Assembly (NCBI GenBank): GCA_032622095.1
Contig: CP136068.1
Span: 117,663,509-117,727,508, forward strand
Origin: Siphonodentalium dalli
Lineage: Eukaryota > Mollusca > Scaphopoda > Gadilida > Siphonodentaliidae
Direction: 5' to 3'
Length of the DNA stretch: 64,000 bases
The position numbers and the translations under genes are program-made. A model generated the notes under the pieces. That model saw nothing but the letters and a program-made list of their open reading frames with translations. It ran no database searches and was not told the DNA's origin. Numbering within the stretch: the stretch's first letter is position 1; each line of letters opens with the position of its first letter. Of the stretch, positions 34,791-46,150 are shown one piece after another.

Positions 34791-35480
34791 ATGGTATGTC
34801 GTGTATATATTGTACCCCCCCCCCCCTCGCTCATGCATGGTCTATTTAAATCTGCAGACGGCTATGTTATTGGAAACAGCCCAAGCCTTAATTCGTTTCG
34901 CGAGTTCGAAGTCCTCCAATTATATTCGCTGTTTTCCGACATCCACTCACCCTTATCATGGGCACTTCGGACTCAGCAGCCGCGCCATTCAGCTGATGCT
35001 GTCGTATCAACGGAAACTACAGATTGTGGTAGTGGTAGCTTATAAATCAACTCGATTTCCCCCAGAGCAAACAAATGGAACAATAACCTTAGCGACGAAT
35101 ATTACAGAAATTTGGATTCAAACTCAATTAGCAGAGTTCTAGAGTTACTGAATGAATTGGAAAATGAAAAGTTTACTATAACCGACGTGAATCTTTTAAC
35201 TAGAATGGTGAATGATATACTTCTCTGTTCAGCCAGTAAAACAATCGGCTACAAACAGAATCGGGCACCATCACACAGAATAAACCGATCTCAATATAAA
35301 TTATGGTTAATTGAGGAGTGTACAAACCTAAGACGCCTTTATAGAAAAGCACAACGACGTTATTCGAAATACCGCGACATAAATTTACAGGATGGAACTA
35401 CGAGAAGCGGAACGAATGTATATAAAAGCATTTAATCGTTCCATGCGCTCACACGATAGCTATATGCGAGACAGAATGGC
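34791..35480 (+). pseudogene. LINE endonuclease end and linker remnant
   Basis: One frame reads SLNSFREFEVLQLYSLFSD and IHSPLSWAL, as in the C-terminus of an AP-type LINE endonuclease. A TAA (35043-35045) interrupts it, then the linker continues: RANKWNNNLSDEYYRNL, RAPSHRINRSQYKLWLIEEC and LRRLYRKAQRRYSKYR. The WL..EC..LR..Y..AQR.YS pattern is typical of the segment just before LINE reverse transcriptase. The reverse transcriptase itself is missing. The 3' tail near 35,810-35,845 (AATAAACTGAATCTGAATC) probably belongs to the same element. Confidence 0.65.
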
Positions 35481-35845
35481 CGCAAGTTAGGGGTTAACAG
35501 TGCTGTTTCCGCTCAAGCTATCGACTTGGGGATTTGAACGTTTGTACATACATGTCTATTCTGCACGATGATGCATGTCCCATCTCGTCCTGTCCCTTGG
35601 TTGCGGTGCGGTCGGTGGGTGTTATTTTCGGCGTGTTTGCGTACATTTATAGCGAATTCGACAGCAGCTTATGTTTATTCACCCGAACGGAAACTTACGA
35701 AATATCTAATCATGCACTCATGTATTCCTCGTGTGAAATTTATTGTTAATATATGTCATAATTTAATATCTTGATGTCATAAATATTGTATCTGTAATAT
35801 CCACATATCGATTAAAAGAATAAACTGAATCTGAATCTGCTACAG
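35481..35845 (+). mobile_element. 3' UTR/tail of the LINE fragment
   Basis: Follows the linker remnant after an apparent deletion of the RT. It ends GATTAAAAGAATAAACTGAATCTGAATCTG, written here as a poly(A) signal AATAAA followed by a short CTGAAT repeat, a typical LINE 3' terminus. Two short ORFs overlap it, with no recognisable product. Confidence 0.45.
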
Positions 35846-35849
35846 CTAA

Positions 35850-36440
35850 CAACTTGCATGATCGACCATGGGCACATATGGGTATGAACGGAAGGTAGTT
35901 ATATCAGGGAATACATAATTAATATTATTCGCTTGTTTGCCGAAAGCCTGTGTAATTTTACACACATCGGCTGATATTGATACGAAATTTGCTATGTTTT
36001 GAGGACCCCCTACCCAATTGAAGTGTTATAGTTGAACACATCACGAACTGAAAGGATTGCTCTTCATATTGACTGAGGGTGTGGGCAAAGGGTAGTAATA
36101 TCAGGACATACACAATGTATGGATGGGTTGGTTTTCGAAAGCATTTGGCACTTTACAAAAAAGCGGATGACAAACGACAAAAGGCGAATATGTTTTGTTT
36201 CGTTGGACCCCTTAACCTAGTTCAACTCGTGAACACAGCTTTATGCTCTTAATATTTCCTGATAGTGTGACCGAAAGGTAGTGCTATAAGCGAGTATACA
36301 ATTTATATGGATAGTTTGGTTCCCGAAATCATAGGATACATTACAAAAAGTTAAATTGCCTTTGTTTTGAGCCACCCCTATCAGATTTAAAGTCTTAAAT
36401 ACACCACGCACTGAAATGATATGCTCCTAATATTAACTGA
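35850..36440 (+). repeat. ~190-bp tandem repeat, left block (about three units)
   Basis: Each unit has GACCCC or GGACCCCC, AATTGAAGT..TATAG, TGAACACA, ATGCTCTTAATATT, GTGTGACCGAAAGGTAGT, ATATCAGGGAATACA, TGGATGGGTTGGTTTCCGA and CATTACAAAAAGCGG words, heavily diverged. Interrupted at about 36.44 kb. Confidence 0.75.
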
Positions 36441-37560
36441 TGTAGCAATACACGATTTCCAGCAACGTTGGCCAACCTGGGAGGGGGTACTGTACTTCAA
36501 ATCTATGCTGAGCCATTATCTTTGGCATAGGTCCTATCAAGCATGTTTTAATTTCGACAGAAATTGTAGGTGTAATCATGTCTGTACTTTAGCTTCATTG
36601 TAAAATATGTCACTGAGTTATGCCCATTGGTTTGCATACAAAAACGCTCAATTTTACCCATTTTTTTTACTCAAATTGACCATTTTCAACCCAAAAAGAG
36701 ACCATGGCAGAGCGAATGTCAGTAAATAAGCTTCTTCAATCTGATAGAGCTATGTTAGAGCTGAGAAATATTTGAAATAGAAAAAAAGTTGTGGTATCAA
36801 TTTAAAAAAAATGTTTTGCAAGCGCAGATGACATACTTAAGGGGAGAGAAATCGGGCTATTTTCCTGTAACCAATAAGACAAGAGTTGGCCTTCACTGAA
36901 TACGAAAATCCTGTTGAGTATCCAAATTTTGCACTTTTTTGTGAACTTTCCCAGTTTTGTAAAATAATTAAACCTTCAAACTAGTAATAACACATTTAAT
37001 CCAGGCTACACTAGTTGTTATGGCCCACAGATACTTATTTTTCTATTTTCCAGACCCCTACAACCTAATAAATGGTGTACTGCTACCTGAGAGTGAGGAA
37101 CAAATTGTAGTTATATCCGGAAATAATCATCTTTAAATGACGGGTGGTTCCCACTCTATGAAAAGCCGACGAATTTCCCAACACGTTTGTGAGAATCGTA
37201 GTATTTAGAAATAGTTATAAATACAAAAAGATGCGAAAGAATAATCATTCATGAATATCGTTGACTGATAAAAAAAAACTCGAAGATGATGTCTCCTATA
37301 TTGCGACGAGTAAACTGAATTATGGATATATCGCCTGTATTCAGTTTTCCAACAATTATAGTTTGACAATACGCGTCATTGACCTCAGACCTGTGAAGTG
37401 GTCTGTTATGCCATAAACCAATAAATTAAAATCGCTCGTAGTCGGCCCCACTCTCCAATGAAATGGAGGGAATCCCTTCAAAACAGAACCTAAATTTAAT
37501 AGAGTGTTCTAGAGACGTACATCCGTTAGGATATTCGTCGGCTTTTCAAAGACACTTGGT
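36440..37560. other. Unclassified insert splitting the 190-bp satellite
   Basis: No repeat units here. AT-rich, with TTTTGTGAACTTTCCCAG and other unplaced sequence. The satellite resumes at about 37.56 kb with GACACTTTATAAAAAGCGG. Likely an insertion, but no TIR was seen. Confidence 0.5.
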
Positions 37561-38430
37561 GGATGCCTGTGACACTTTATAAAAAGCGGTTATCAAACGA
37601 GAAAGGCGAATTCTCAATTGAACTCTTGAACACACCATGAACTGAGGTTATGTGCTCTCAAAATTAGCTAAGTGTGTGAACGAAATGTAATGCTATAAGG
37701 GAGTTATCAATTGATATGAGTGGATTGGTCCAATCATGGGGTACTTCACAAAGGGTGGCTGGCAAATACGAAAGTTGAATTTTCTATGTTTTGAGGACGC
37801 CATTATATCACTTGAAGTCTTAAACACGCCACGAAGTGATATGCTGTCAATACCGAGAGTGTGTTATTAATTGTTGTTAATCGGGAAATACACATATGTT
37901 TAGATGGGATGGTTCCTGATAGCCTATATATGGCACATTACAACAAGTGGCTGGCAAACTAAAAAGACTAATTTTCACTGTCTTAGGGGACCTTGATCCC
38001 TATTTGAGTCTTGAACACACCACTAGATGAAGGAATATGCTATCAAAATCATCCGAGATTGTGACCGAATGGCTGTTTTATCAGAAAAGGTGCAATGTTT
38101 AATGAAAGGTTGGTTCAAAAAAGCATGTGGCACCTTAAAAAAGCAGATGACAAAGTTAACGATAATGGAGAATTTTAACTGCTGTGAGGCACCCCATGTA
38201 AACTATTGAACCGATTACGAACTAAACGGATATGCTCTCAATGTCAAACGACGGTGTGGACAAATGGAGATTCTATCAGGGAAAAACACTTATATTATAG
38301 ATGGGTTGGTACCCGACAACCAGGGACACTTTACAAAAAGCGGCTGGCAAATAAAACAAATGCGATGTTCACTGTATTAGGACCCCTTATACCCAATTTG
38401 ATGACTATAACACAACACAAACTGGATTGG
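37560..38430 (+). repeat. ~190-bp tandem repeat, right block (about four to five units)
   Basis: Same words as the left block: GAACACACC..GAACTGA, TATGCTCTCAAAATTA, GTGTGAACGAAATGTAATGC, GGATTGGTCC, CACTTTACAAAAAGCGGCTG, at spacings of about 190 bp (37.62, 37.81, 38.00, 38.19, 38.39 kb). Confidence 0.75.
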
Positions 38431-39688
38431 TATTAGTTAATAACTCCCAATCAAGACGCACGCCACCCTTCTTAATTATGAAGACACGATTGAGATGGTC
38501 TATCCACTTTAAACGATGTACATATAAACTCAGTTATAACGGAACGATTAGTTAAATTTGTTGCACGGGATTAATATGAACTCGCCAGTGTACAAGTCAT
38601 TCTGTCGAAAGTAAACTCCTGGACGGTCAACAGTACAACGCCAAATTCTGCGACAGTGGCTGGACGAATATATGAACATACGATGGCTGATCCATGTATA
38701 TCAGAATTACGGTGAGCAAAGTTATGTTTAAAACGTATTTACAGTGACGTGTCTATAATGTCTCCGTTGGGGATGTAATACTTGGAATTTATAACTGCAC
38801 CTCCTTTGAACCAGAATAAATTCCTTAACTTGGGAAATTCTATTTGCTCCCTCCATCCACCTGTTGGAAATTTCTAATCGCTAACCGGGCACAACCATAA
38901 GGTTGGGTATTCCAACTGATGCCAATTCAGCCACGATCAATTTCACACTATACATGTAACTGGTGGTTGAAAAATTAAACTGAGAAGGAATCTACAACCT
39001 GCGAAATTTCAAACTGATGGTGTGTTAGTCTTGAAATTTCCAACCAAATGTTGAATATTTTTTATCAAGGTTTGGGGGGGGCGTGTCCGTGCGTATATAG
39101 AACTCATCTCGTCAATGTTACGTTCGTTTTCTCCCGCCGTAGCATACATGTAAGTTGCATGGAGAGGTGTGCTCACTTACTATATTGGTCAGCCCAATAG
39201 CAGAACATCCAGCAAAAATTTAATTTGTATTAATTTATGCGTGCGAAAACGAAGTAACATTGACGAAATTAGTTCCATATACAGCATTTTCATCGAAATT
39301 AGTTTTATTTTGTTCACCCCCCCCCCATTTCCTAATTCAGAAGAATAATTAAGCAATCAACAGACAACCTGATAATTCGAGCGTCGGTACATCTCGCACC
39401 TACTTTATTGTAATTGCCGGTTGTTCAATTCTCGAATGCTGGTTCGTTGATTTCTTGGTAAGACAACACAATCGCCGTGTCTTAGCCATTAAGAGCCACC
39501 AAAAGAACACAAGAACTTAGGGTCTGTGTCGTCTATCAGTACGCAAATGGACGTTTCGTGCCATAGCATACTTAGGACAAGGTAGGACAAGGTGGAACTT
39601 ACATGTAGGTCGCGAATTATCGTCACATAAATCACGGTGCGGAATCACGTGGTTTCGAGTTGATGAGTATCACGCATTCAAAATTGCC
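38430..39688. other. No gene recognised
   Basis: Intergenic. TTGGAAATTTCTAATCG and TTGAAATTTCCAACC words (38.86-39.05 kb) relate it weakly to the 18.5-19.6 kb repeat. Poly-C at 39.32 kb. Confidence 0.45.
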
Positions 39689-39697
39689 GATGTGGTC

Positions 39698-40253
39698 AGG
39701 GGGGGGGGGGGGTCGGAAAAAATTTCAGGCACGTATGGCATTTTTTCCCTTTCGATCATTTTTTGTACCCACCCACCCCCACCGCCAATTTTTTTTCCGT
39801 TTACGGCAGTTATTTCCGACCATTTTTTGACACCCACCCCCCCCCCCCTTTTAACACTAAAACAGAGATTTGCGGGGGGGAAATTCACTGTAAACAGCTG
39901 TATATGAATTTCTGTGCATACTATTTATCATGGATGTTAACATGGACATGTAAATAGGAATGAGTCATTTTGAGGTCATTCGGCCAAAAAAACATGGCTG
40001 CCAGTGGCCATCTTGGATTTCAAAATTTGCAACAAAATACAACACGATAACTGCATGCAGTCAGTTTATCAGTTAGAATTACATTATTTCTCTCATTCAA
40101 AGTGGTTTTGATGCCCAACTCATTGCCAAAACACTAAAAAAACAAGCAGAATTTTTTTTTTTAGTTGCGGAAAAAATTGCTTGTTGGTGGCTTTGACCAC
40201 CCACCCACCCCGGCATACGTGCCGGAATTTTTTTGTTCACCCCCCCCCCCCCT
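39698..40253 (+). mobile_element. Non-autonomous DNA element with poly-G/poly-C ends and 9-bp target duplication
   Basis: 556 bp. Flanks are perfect GATGTGGTC copies (39689-39697 and 40254-40262). The terminal inverted repeats run A-G(12) then TCGGAAAAAATTTCAGGCAC on the left, and the inverse on the right (GTGCCGG, AATTTTTTTG, C-run, T), about 40 bp with mismatches. A 9-bp duplication is typical of Mutator-like elements, though others make 8-9 bp. The interior has further G/C runs (39.77-39.87 kb) and a segment AACATGGCTGCC...GGCCATCTTGG. No transposase. Confidence 0.8.
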
Positions 40254-40262
40254 GATGTGGTC

Positions 40263-40798
40263 GCAAACGCGACAAAAATCGAGAAAAATGTAATAGACTA
40301 GGATATGACAAAGTATATAGTTTTCTGGTAGCAACGAGCCTATTCTATACTATTTTTCAAACAAGCTGAGTCAGAATGTTAAAAGAAAACTACTGAGTAT
40401 TTCGGAACAAATAAAGTATCAACTTGTTTTAGAAATAAACTAACAATAATAAACTCGTAACAGTCAACGCGCTATGTTTTGTGTCAGTTCCTCATATATT
40501 ATGTTTTTCTGCGTTTGCACTCGCCTCGGTCATTTTTAGTGTGTGGCACTCACCAACCTCGAAACCACGCGATTATCCACCTTGTAAATCTATATTCACA
40601 TAGCGTCCCCTTGTTTCGGCACATCGGCTCTGTTCTGATCCTGTCAGTTAGATCATACCATGAATCTCTAGTACTCTACTCTACAACTATATTATGTTGT
40701 GTTCTGTTCATAACTAGTACCATGCAAAATGATGCATGCATGTTGATTTAATTACTGTTCCAACTACGACATGCGAGCACAATAAGCCATAATTGCCT
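40263..40798. other. Between two DNA elements, no gene recognised
   Basis: A 90-codon plus-strand ORF (40479-40751) has no family. Confidence 0.4.
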
Positions 40799-40802
40799 TT
40801 AA

Positions 40803-41195
40803 CCCTTTACCCAACAAAACGGCCAAAAACGCCCAAATAAAGCTTCAACAGCCTAAAATATCTTGGGTCTGTCTCAATAAAACCATACAAATATGGATAT
40901 CATTGGAACCGGCTCATTGACCACATTGTGATGGTTACAGTTATGCCCTGTGCCAATGCATTCTCTTATATATGCGAGTCGACCATATGTCGCCTCGCAT
41001 ATATAAGAGAATGCATTGGCCTAAAAAAAATCTTTTTTTAACACTTTTTACCATTTGTTCTTAGATTCTTTAACAATATTATAATTTTTAATGTGTTAAA
41101 GCCAATGCATTCTCTTATATATGCGAGGCGACCTATGGTCGACTCGAATATATAAGAGAATGCATTGGCACAGGGTCGTTCTGTTGGGTAAAGGG
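40803..41195 (+). mobile_element. TTAA-flanked MITE carrying two hairpin modules
   Basis: 393 bp between TTAA (40799-40802) and TTAA (41196-41199). The terminal inverted repeats are CCCTTTACCCAACAAAACG and its near-complement, a piggyBac-type start. Inside, two palindromic hairpins (40,950-41,020 and 41,102-41,170) each use arms CAATGCATTCTCTTATATA + TGCGAG around a short GTCGACC/GGCGACC loop, joined by a T-rich spacer. No coding capacity. Confidence 0.85.
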
Positions 41196-41199
41196 TTAA

Positions 41200-41874
41200 T
41201 CAAATTTAAATGATATCGTGCAATGTTGTAGAGAATATATTCCTCTTCAAAATGGAATAAAATCAATCGGTAATCAAATTTTAGTCATGCAATAGACATG
41301 TTATATAACAGCACGCCGGTTACACGTTGAAATATGTTTGTTTACATGTGTGATGACATGTGTGAGGACTTCCACTAAATTCACCATACATGTATATGGA
41401 AGTTGAAAACCGGACTCGTTCGTCGTACAAAACGTCATGAAAAAACGTTATTACGGGACTTTTTCGGCATATATGATATCGTGCTTGGTATCGTGTAAGA
41501 TATTATACAGTTATTATACTATGTTGTGCACAATATGTGTTTTTCTTGTACGAGTCCAGGTTGTGGTGAAAAGTCATACTGGACGAGACACGAAGTGTCG
41601 ATCCAATGACTTTTCACCATAATGGACCATCGAATCGGATTGTACCTTTACACTGTGTTATGTATATTGGACTTTGATTGATAATGCCACTGTAACATTG
41701 ATATTTACAAAACAATTGTATTGTTTCAATATAGATAATCTCGTTATTTGGAGACTTATTTATAATGAAAATAAGAACGAAATCGAACTATGTTACATAC
41801 AATTTATGTTATTTTGCATGGACCCACTTCGAATGCCTTGGGTCCCATTAACAACTCTTGAGCTGAATCAATCG
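41200..41874. other. No gene; partial inverted repeat near 41.57 kb
   Basis: GTGGTGAAAAGTCATACTGG and CCAATGACTTTTCACCATAA (41,562-41,623) form a stem around CGAGACACGAAGTGTCG. A 77-codon ORF at 41674-41907 shows no family. Confidence 0.5.
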
Positions 41875-41886
41875 CTAACCAAATTT

Positions 41887-43965
41887 CCACCGTGTGGGCC
41901 CGGGTAGAATATGACCACCGCCCCACTGCGATGGTAAAACTCCCATAATGTGGCACCCTGTTTGCCGTGGGGTGCATCCCGTGAGGTGTGGTGTATGAGT
42001 CCTGTGGTTACTAGGCCGGTCGTATCACGTGAGGCATCGACCTGCGGATACGACTTAGCTCATGGTCCTTTTTGTCCTACATCTCTTCAAGACGGGTGGT
42101 TGAGTTTACCCGGCGCAATGAATCGGCTAGTCACGCCCTTCCACAGTGTTTCAGATTATTTTTTTTATATATGTTGTATTACTCGTCTGATGTTTGAAGT
42201 ATTGTTTTCTGTTTTTTTCACGCATGCTGTTTCTGTTCTCTCCTGACTCTTTTGTGTTCGTACTGCTGATTGTTGTGTGTTGAATCATGTATTGTTCACA
42301 CCTGTCTCACTGTGGAGAGGTACCGGGAGGCTGCTATATGCAGTGGCTAAACGGGTCACTGCTTCAGCTATGTACCGGTCTTTGGCCCGACCAGAATTCG
42401 AAGGGTAGTCCACGGCGGCTGCTGGGCTAGTTATCGATTTTTTGGTTTTCGTATGGAAACTCAATAAAAAAAACAACGTCTTGCTCGTAAGAATTATGAG
42501 TCACCAATGATGCTGTGGTATTCCCTCAGTACTTGGTTCTTGGCTTTGACCCAAATCTGAAAAGACCTTCTATCTTTGTCATTGATAAAACGCTATAAAG
42601 CACTGCTGGACAATTGAAATATGTTAAACCAATCATGACTGGGTCAATAAGTGTCTCTCTCTCTCTCTTGATTGAATGTTTACAGAAAGGTCAATCTGAT
42701 GCTCTGTTGCAGTTAACAACTATTTCACAAACACCAGTGTTGGTTACTCCTCACAGGACATTGAATAGTAGCAGAGCTGTGTTGCGGACGCGCAATATAG
42801 CTGATTCTTCGGAATTAGATATATTGGCGGAGTTGGCACCATAGGGATTTACAGAAGTCCGTAGATTTACAAAGGCTGTTGACTGACTAAGAGTTCCTCT
42901 GAATAGTTATCTTCTGACCTTCACCGATTGAAGGTTGAGTACATGAAGGTAGATATAAGTACCTGTGTTCCAAATCAATTACGATGTTTTAAATGCCAGG
43001 GCTATTGCCATGGCCAGGAATATTGTAAAAGTAAAGAAACCATTTGTGCACGCTGTTCTGATTCTGGTCATGATCATAAGGATTGTACAAATCTTTAAAA
43101 ATGTTTCGTACTGTCAATGTTCACATGTTGCAATGGATCTTTCATATGGGACTATGAATTCAAGATACAAAGATTTAAGGCTGAGAAACATTTATCGTAT
43201 ATGGATGCTAAGAAATTACTTGGTGCCAGACCATCAAATTCTCAAGTCACATACTCTGCTGCCAGCACTCAGACAGAGAATCAAACAAACATCGTCAGTA
43301 TATAACTAGCAACACAAGTTCAAGATAATGATATTTCTCCTGTTCCAGAACCTGTCTCACAGGAAATGGATACAGCTACTAGAGTTTTTACGTTTGCTCC
43401 GAAACCAAATAAGGAAGTTGATCCCATTGTTCCAAAACAAAAATTCTATACGATGCTTCAAGAGAAAGGGTCATCTTTAGATGGGGACACAATTGCATTT
43501 TGGCATAAAGCTGGCTTTTGGGTTAGGAATAATCTACTGGGTCAGCCACCTCATTGTCAACTTGACCAGATTCATAAATATATTATCAATCATCCCCCAA
43601 GCGAGTGTGTCAGCTACTTCAAATATTTTGATATGCGAATATCTTAATACATTATTTATATTTGATGAAAACATTTCATGCAGGTTTTATGTTTGCTGTT
43701 TTCAAAACAGTATTGCTATGTGTATTGATATTTTATTTTATATGTGTTTGCACAATGCTTGGTTTCTTAATGGTTCTGGCCCCAATCGAGCAATCAAGCT
43801 CTGATTAGGGTGTTTTATTTGTATATAGTTTGCTTCGTTTTAGTCTAATTCACTGTCATTTTAATCACAGTTGCTTCACTCGGTTTTGATCATCTGTTTC
43901 TTCTCGTCTGATATGGTGGCTTTGTTGCTAAAACGACGTTAACCCCCAACCAATCAATCACTCAA
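41887..43965 (+). mobile_element. Internally deleted non-LTR retrotransposon with 5' UTR, ORF1 remnant and 3' tail
   Basis: Starts near GTGTGGGCCCGGGTAGAATA, a GC-rich leader of the kind that opens mollusc LINE copies, and ends CGACGTTAACCCCCAACC then AATCAATCA. It is bracketed by an imperfect 12-bp duplication, CTAACCAAATTT (41875-41886) and CTAACCACATTT (43966-43977). It has an ORF1-like region but no endonuclease or reverse transcriptase; the sequence passes from ORF1 into the 3' UTR at about 43.65 kb. Such copies cannot move alone. Confidence 0.8.
42515..43647 (+). pseudogene. LINE ORF1 (gag-like) pseudogene with CCHC zinc knuckles
   Basis: A broken frame with several stops and at least one frame change. 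Recognisable blocks: PQYLVLGFDPNLKRPS near the start, LQLTTISQTPVLVTPHRTLN, SSRAVLRTRNIADSSELDIL, AELAP followed by a stop and GFTEVRRFT. Two intact CCHC knuckles lie at 42985-43086 (CFKCQGYCHGQEYC and CARCSDSGHDHKDC, both C-x2-C-x4-H-x4-C). Then come KHLSYMDAKKLLGARPS and a last open stretch (43366-43647). This is the usual order of Jockey/CR1-type ORF1 proteins, which bind the element RNA. Confidence 0.8.
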
Positions 43966-44129
43966 CTAACCACATTTAGATACAAAATTTAATCATTGGT
44001 ATTTATAAGTTATCATCAGTCAGGGTGAAAACGGTTCCAATATTCCCAATGTATATAGCCTGTGCAATTTAACATATTAAACAGGCACAACAGTTCATAT
44101 GGAAACTCTTGAGTTGAACGACCGTCTAA

Positions 44130-45856
44130 CCCCTAAGTAGTCCTGCTATTTTGCTATGATACTGGTGGGTTTTGCTGAATTTATATGATGCTGGTAGTTC
44201 AAAGCGACACTGTAAAGTAAAAAGTACCGTTATTGTCCTAAATTTGGTCATTTCCACGGCCTTTCACTAATCTGAATGAATGGAGGAAAAGGCATGTTTA
44301 TAAACCATTCAAAAACATATATTGTAATATACATATTTTAATAATGACACGTTTGGTTGTTGCAAACCGGCCATAATCATAATGGTTATTCCCGTTGTTT
44401 TTGCAAACACTTATGTTGGCCGAAATTTACCCATCATGCCAATCAAGTTATTGGCGGTATGGGGTCAAATATGACCACCCTGGCTAAATAGTGGTGCTAC
44501 TATAATGCCATGGTGTTGGCATCTCTTGCATGCTGAAGTACATTTATAGCTATACCATGGTGGATGAAATGATGTTGTTGATTAGAAAGTACCGTTATTT
44601 TTTCTTAAAGCCTCATGGCGGTTTGCGCTCCAAAATACATCTAATAACTTTCACCTTTGAATTTTTGCCGGTAGCGACATCTATCGATACATAATTGAAC
44701 TACCTTTCTACGGGCATTATATGTCACAGAAAGACAACTTTGAACACGGTGTTTGTGTTCCAAACAAACAACAGCCATGTGATCGAAAAAGAACAGAAAA
44801 GAGCGATCCGTGTTAGTCTATACTCCTGATATAGTAGAAATAAAGGGCGCTTGTGTCACTGCTGTGCGAAACATTGGAGAATGGCTGTGACAATGGCAAG
44901 TATTTTTTCAGAGCATATGAAGCCGGTTTAGCTTATTTCGTGTATTTATCAACCTATCCTCTACCTCCTTCCAAATTACGTAGACAAAAATTGGAAGCTC
45001 GATAAGTCATGTGCGTTTAAATTGTCGTTTGGCTAATCCGAACGATTCATAGAAATATTATTTATATAAAACATTCAAGAATTTATATTATAAATAAAAA
45101 TGATAGTGGCTGTTGGTTGTCGGATACCGGTCACAATAAAGATGGTTCTTCTTCTCGTTTTGCTGCAACCAGAGCAGCCATTGTTTATATATGTTACAGT
45201 TAATACGTATTATCAGTTATTATGTATAATAACTGAAATGTTCAGTTATTATGTATAATACCTGATTCACTCAGTTAATTTATATAATAACTGAAATTAG
45301 GAGTGTTTCATTAGACATATTAACTGATTTTGATAATTCATTGTATAATTCATTGTAGACTAATAAAACTTAGATGCTCTGGCTACTCTATTGCTCAATT
45401 GGCTGTGGCATGTCCATCACTTTGTTTTCACAATATGAAATGGTTTCCCTCCACCGCAATGGGTTTGTGTTGACAAGGAAGAGATCATTGCAAGATATCC
45501 TCCACCACCTCTAACAACAGAAGCAGCAGCAGCAACCACACCACTCTCATCAGCAGAAAAACCGCCAAAAAGAAAGAAGAAGAAAAAATAATCTAAAAAT
45601 AAAATGTTATTGTATTTGATTGTATCCTTTTTTGTTGCTTTTTTCCGATATTCCTAATAAAGGCAAAAATATGAGGGGTTAAGGAATGGGCCATTCGGCG
45701 CCTTCGATAATCCCGGGGTTAGCCAAACACCGAAAACTGACAAATTTAGAGTAATTACGGTATATTTTCTTAACAGTATCATATTATCATAACACATTAC
45801 AGTTCACCAGGAGCCACCATCATCATAGAACATTGACGGGACCACGTAACCAGGGG
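44130..45856 (+). mobile_element. 1.7-kb DNA element with long TIRs and a degraded coding tail
   Basis: The left arm (TAGTCCTGCTATTTTGCTAT at 44,138, AAAGTACCGTTATTGTCCTA at 44,220) is mirrored on the right by TTTGGCTAACCCC, ATACCGTAATTAC and ATCATCATAGAAC...GGGACCACGTAACC read in reverse. It shares termini and TTTGGCTAATCCGAACGATT with the 10.25-kb MITE. A short plus-strand reading frame near 45,436-45,591 (WVCVDKEEIIARYPPPPL, TTEAAAATTPLSSAEKPP, KKRKKKK, TAA) followed by AATAAA-like sequence looks like the end of a decayed protein, perhaps its transposase; family unknown. It abuts the SLC23 stop. Confidence 0.6.
45181..45300 (+). repeat. Short palindromic tandem motif
   Basis: CAGTTATTATGTATAATA and its near variants repeat four times in both orientations, inside the 44.1-45.9 kb element. 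Confidence 0.7.
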
Positions 45857-45944
45857 GTGGCATCAGAGCCAGCGACAGTATTTGAGCCACATCTCCATCA
45901 ACTTGCCAAGTTCGGTTTAAGTCTAAGAACACTGCCTAGCTCAG

Positions 45945-46150
45945 TCAACAATTGGTGCGTCGACGTCTTGGTATTATGCGCAGCATGTGTTTCCACTTGA
46001 ACTTAGGACAAACAGGTATGTATTTGGTTATGGATAGTCTATCAAAAAACGGCTGAATGAACGGAAGATCATAAACTTTCAGCCTCTCTTTCGCATTGGC
46101 ATCGGTCTCGACTGCATTCCATTTATCCAGTCCTCGTTCTTCTCTCGTTC
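45945..46150 (-). CDS. SLC23-like terminal exon I with stop
   Basis: 206 nt, phase 1 entry, residues 362-429 and a TGA stop at 45945-45947. It encodes the cytosolic tail: [12 protein letters not shown], then [23 protein letters not shown] and RRRRTNC. EERG...W and Y.P..CP are typical of the SLC23 C-terminus. The stop lies about 90 bp from the end of a DNA element (44.13-45.86 kb), so the 3' UTR probably runs into transposon sequence. No clear minus-strand AATAAA was found nearby. Confidence 0.95.
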
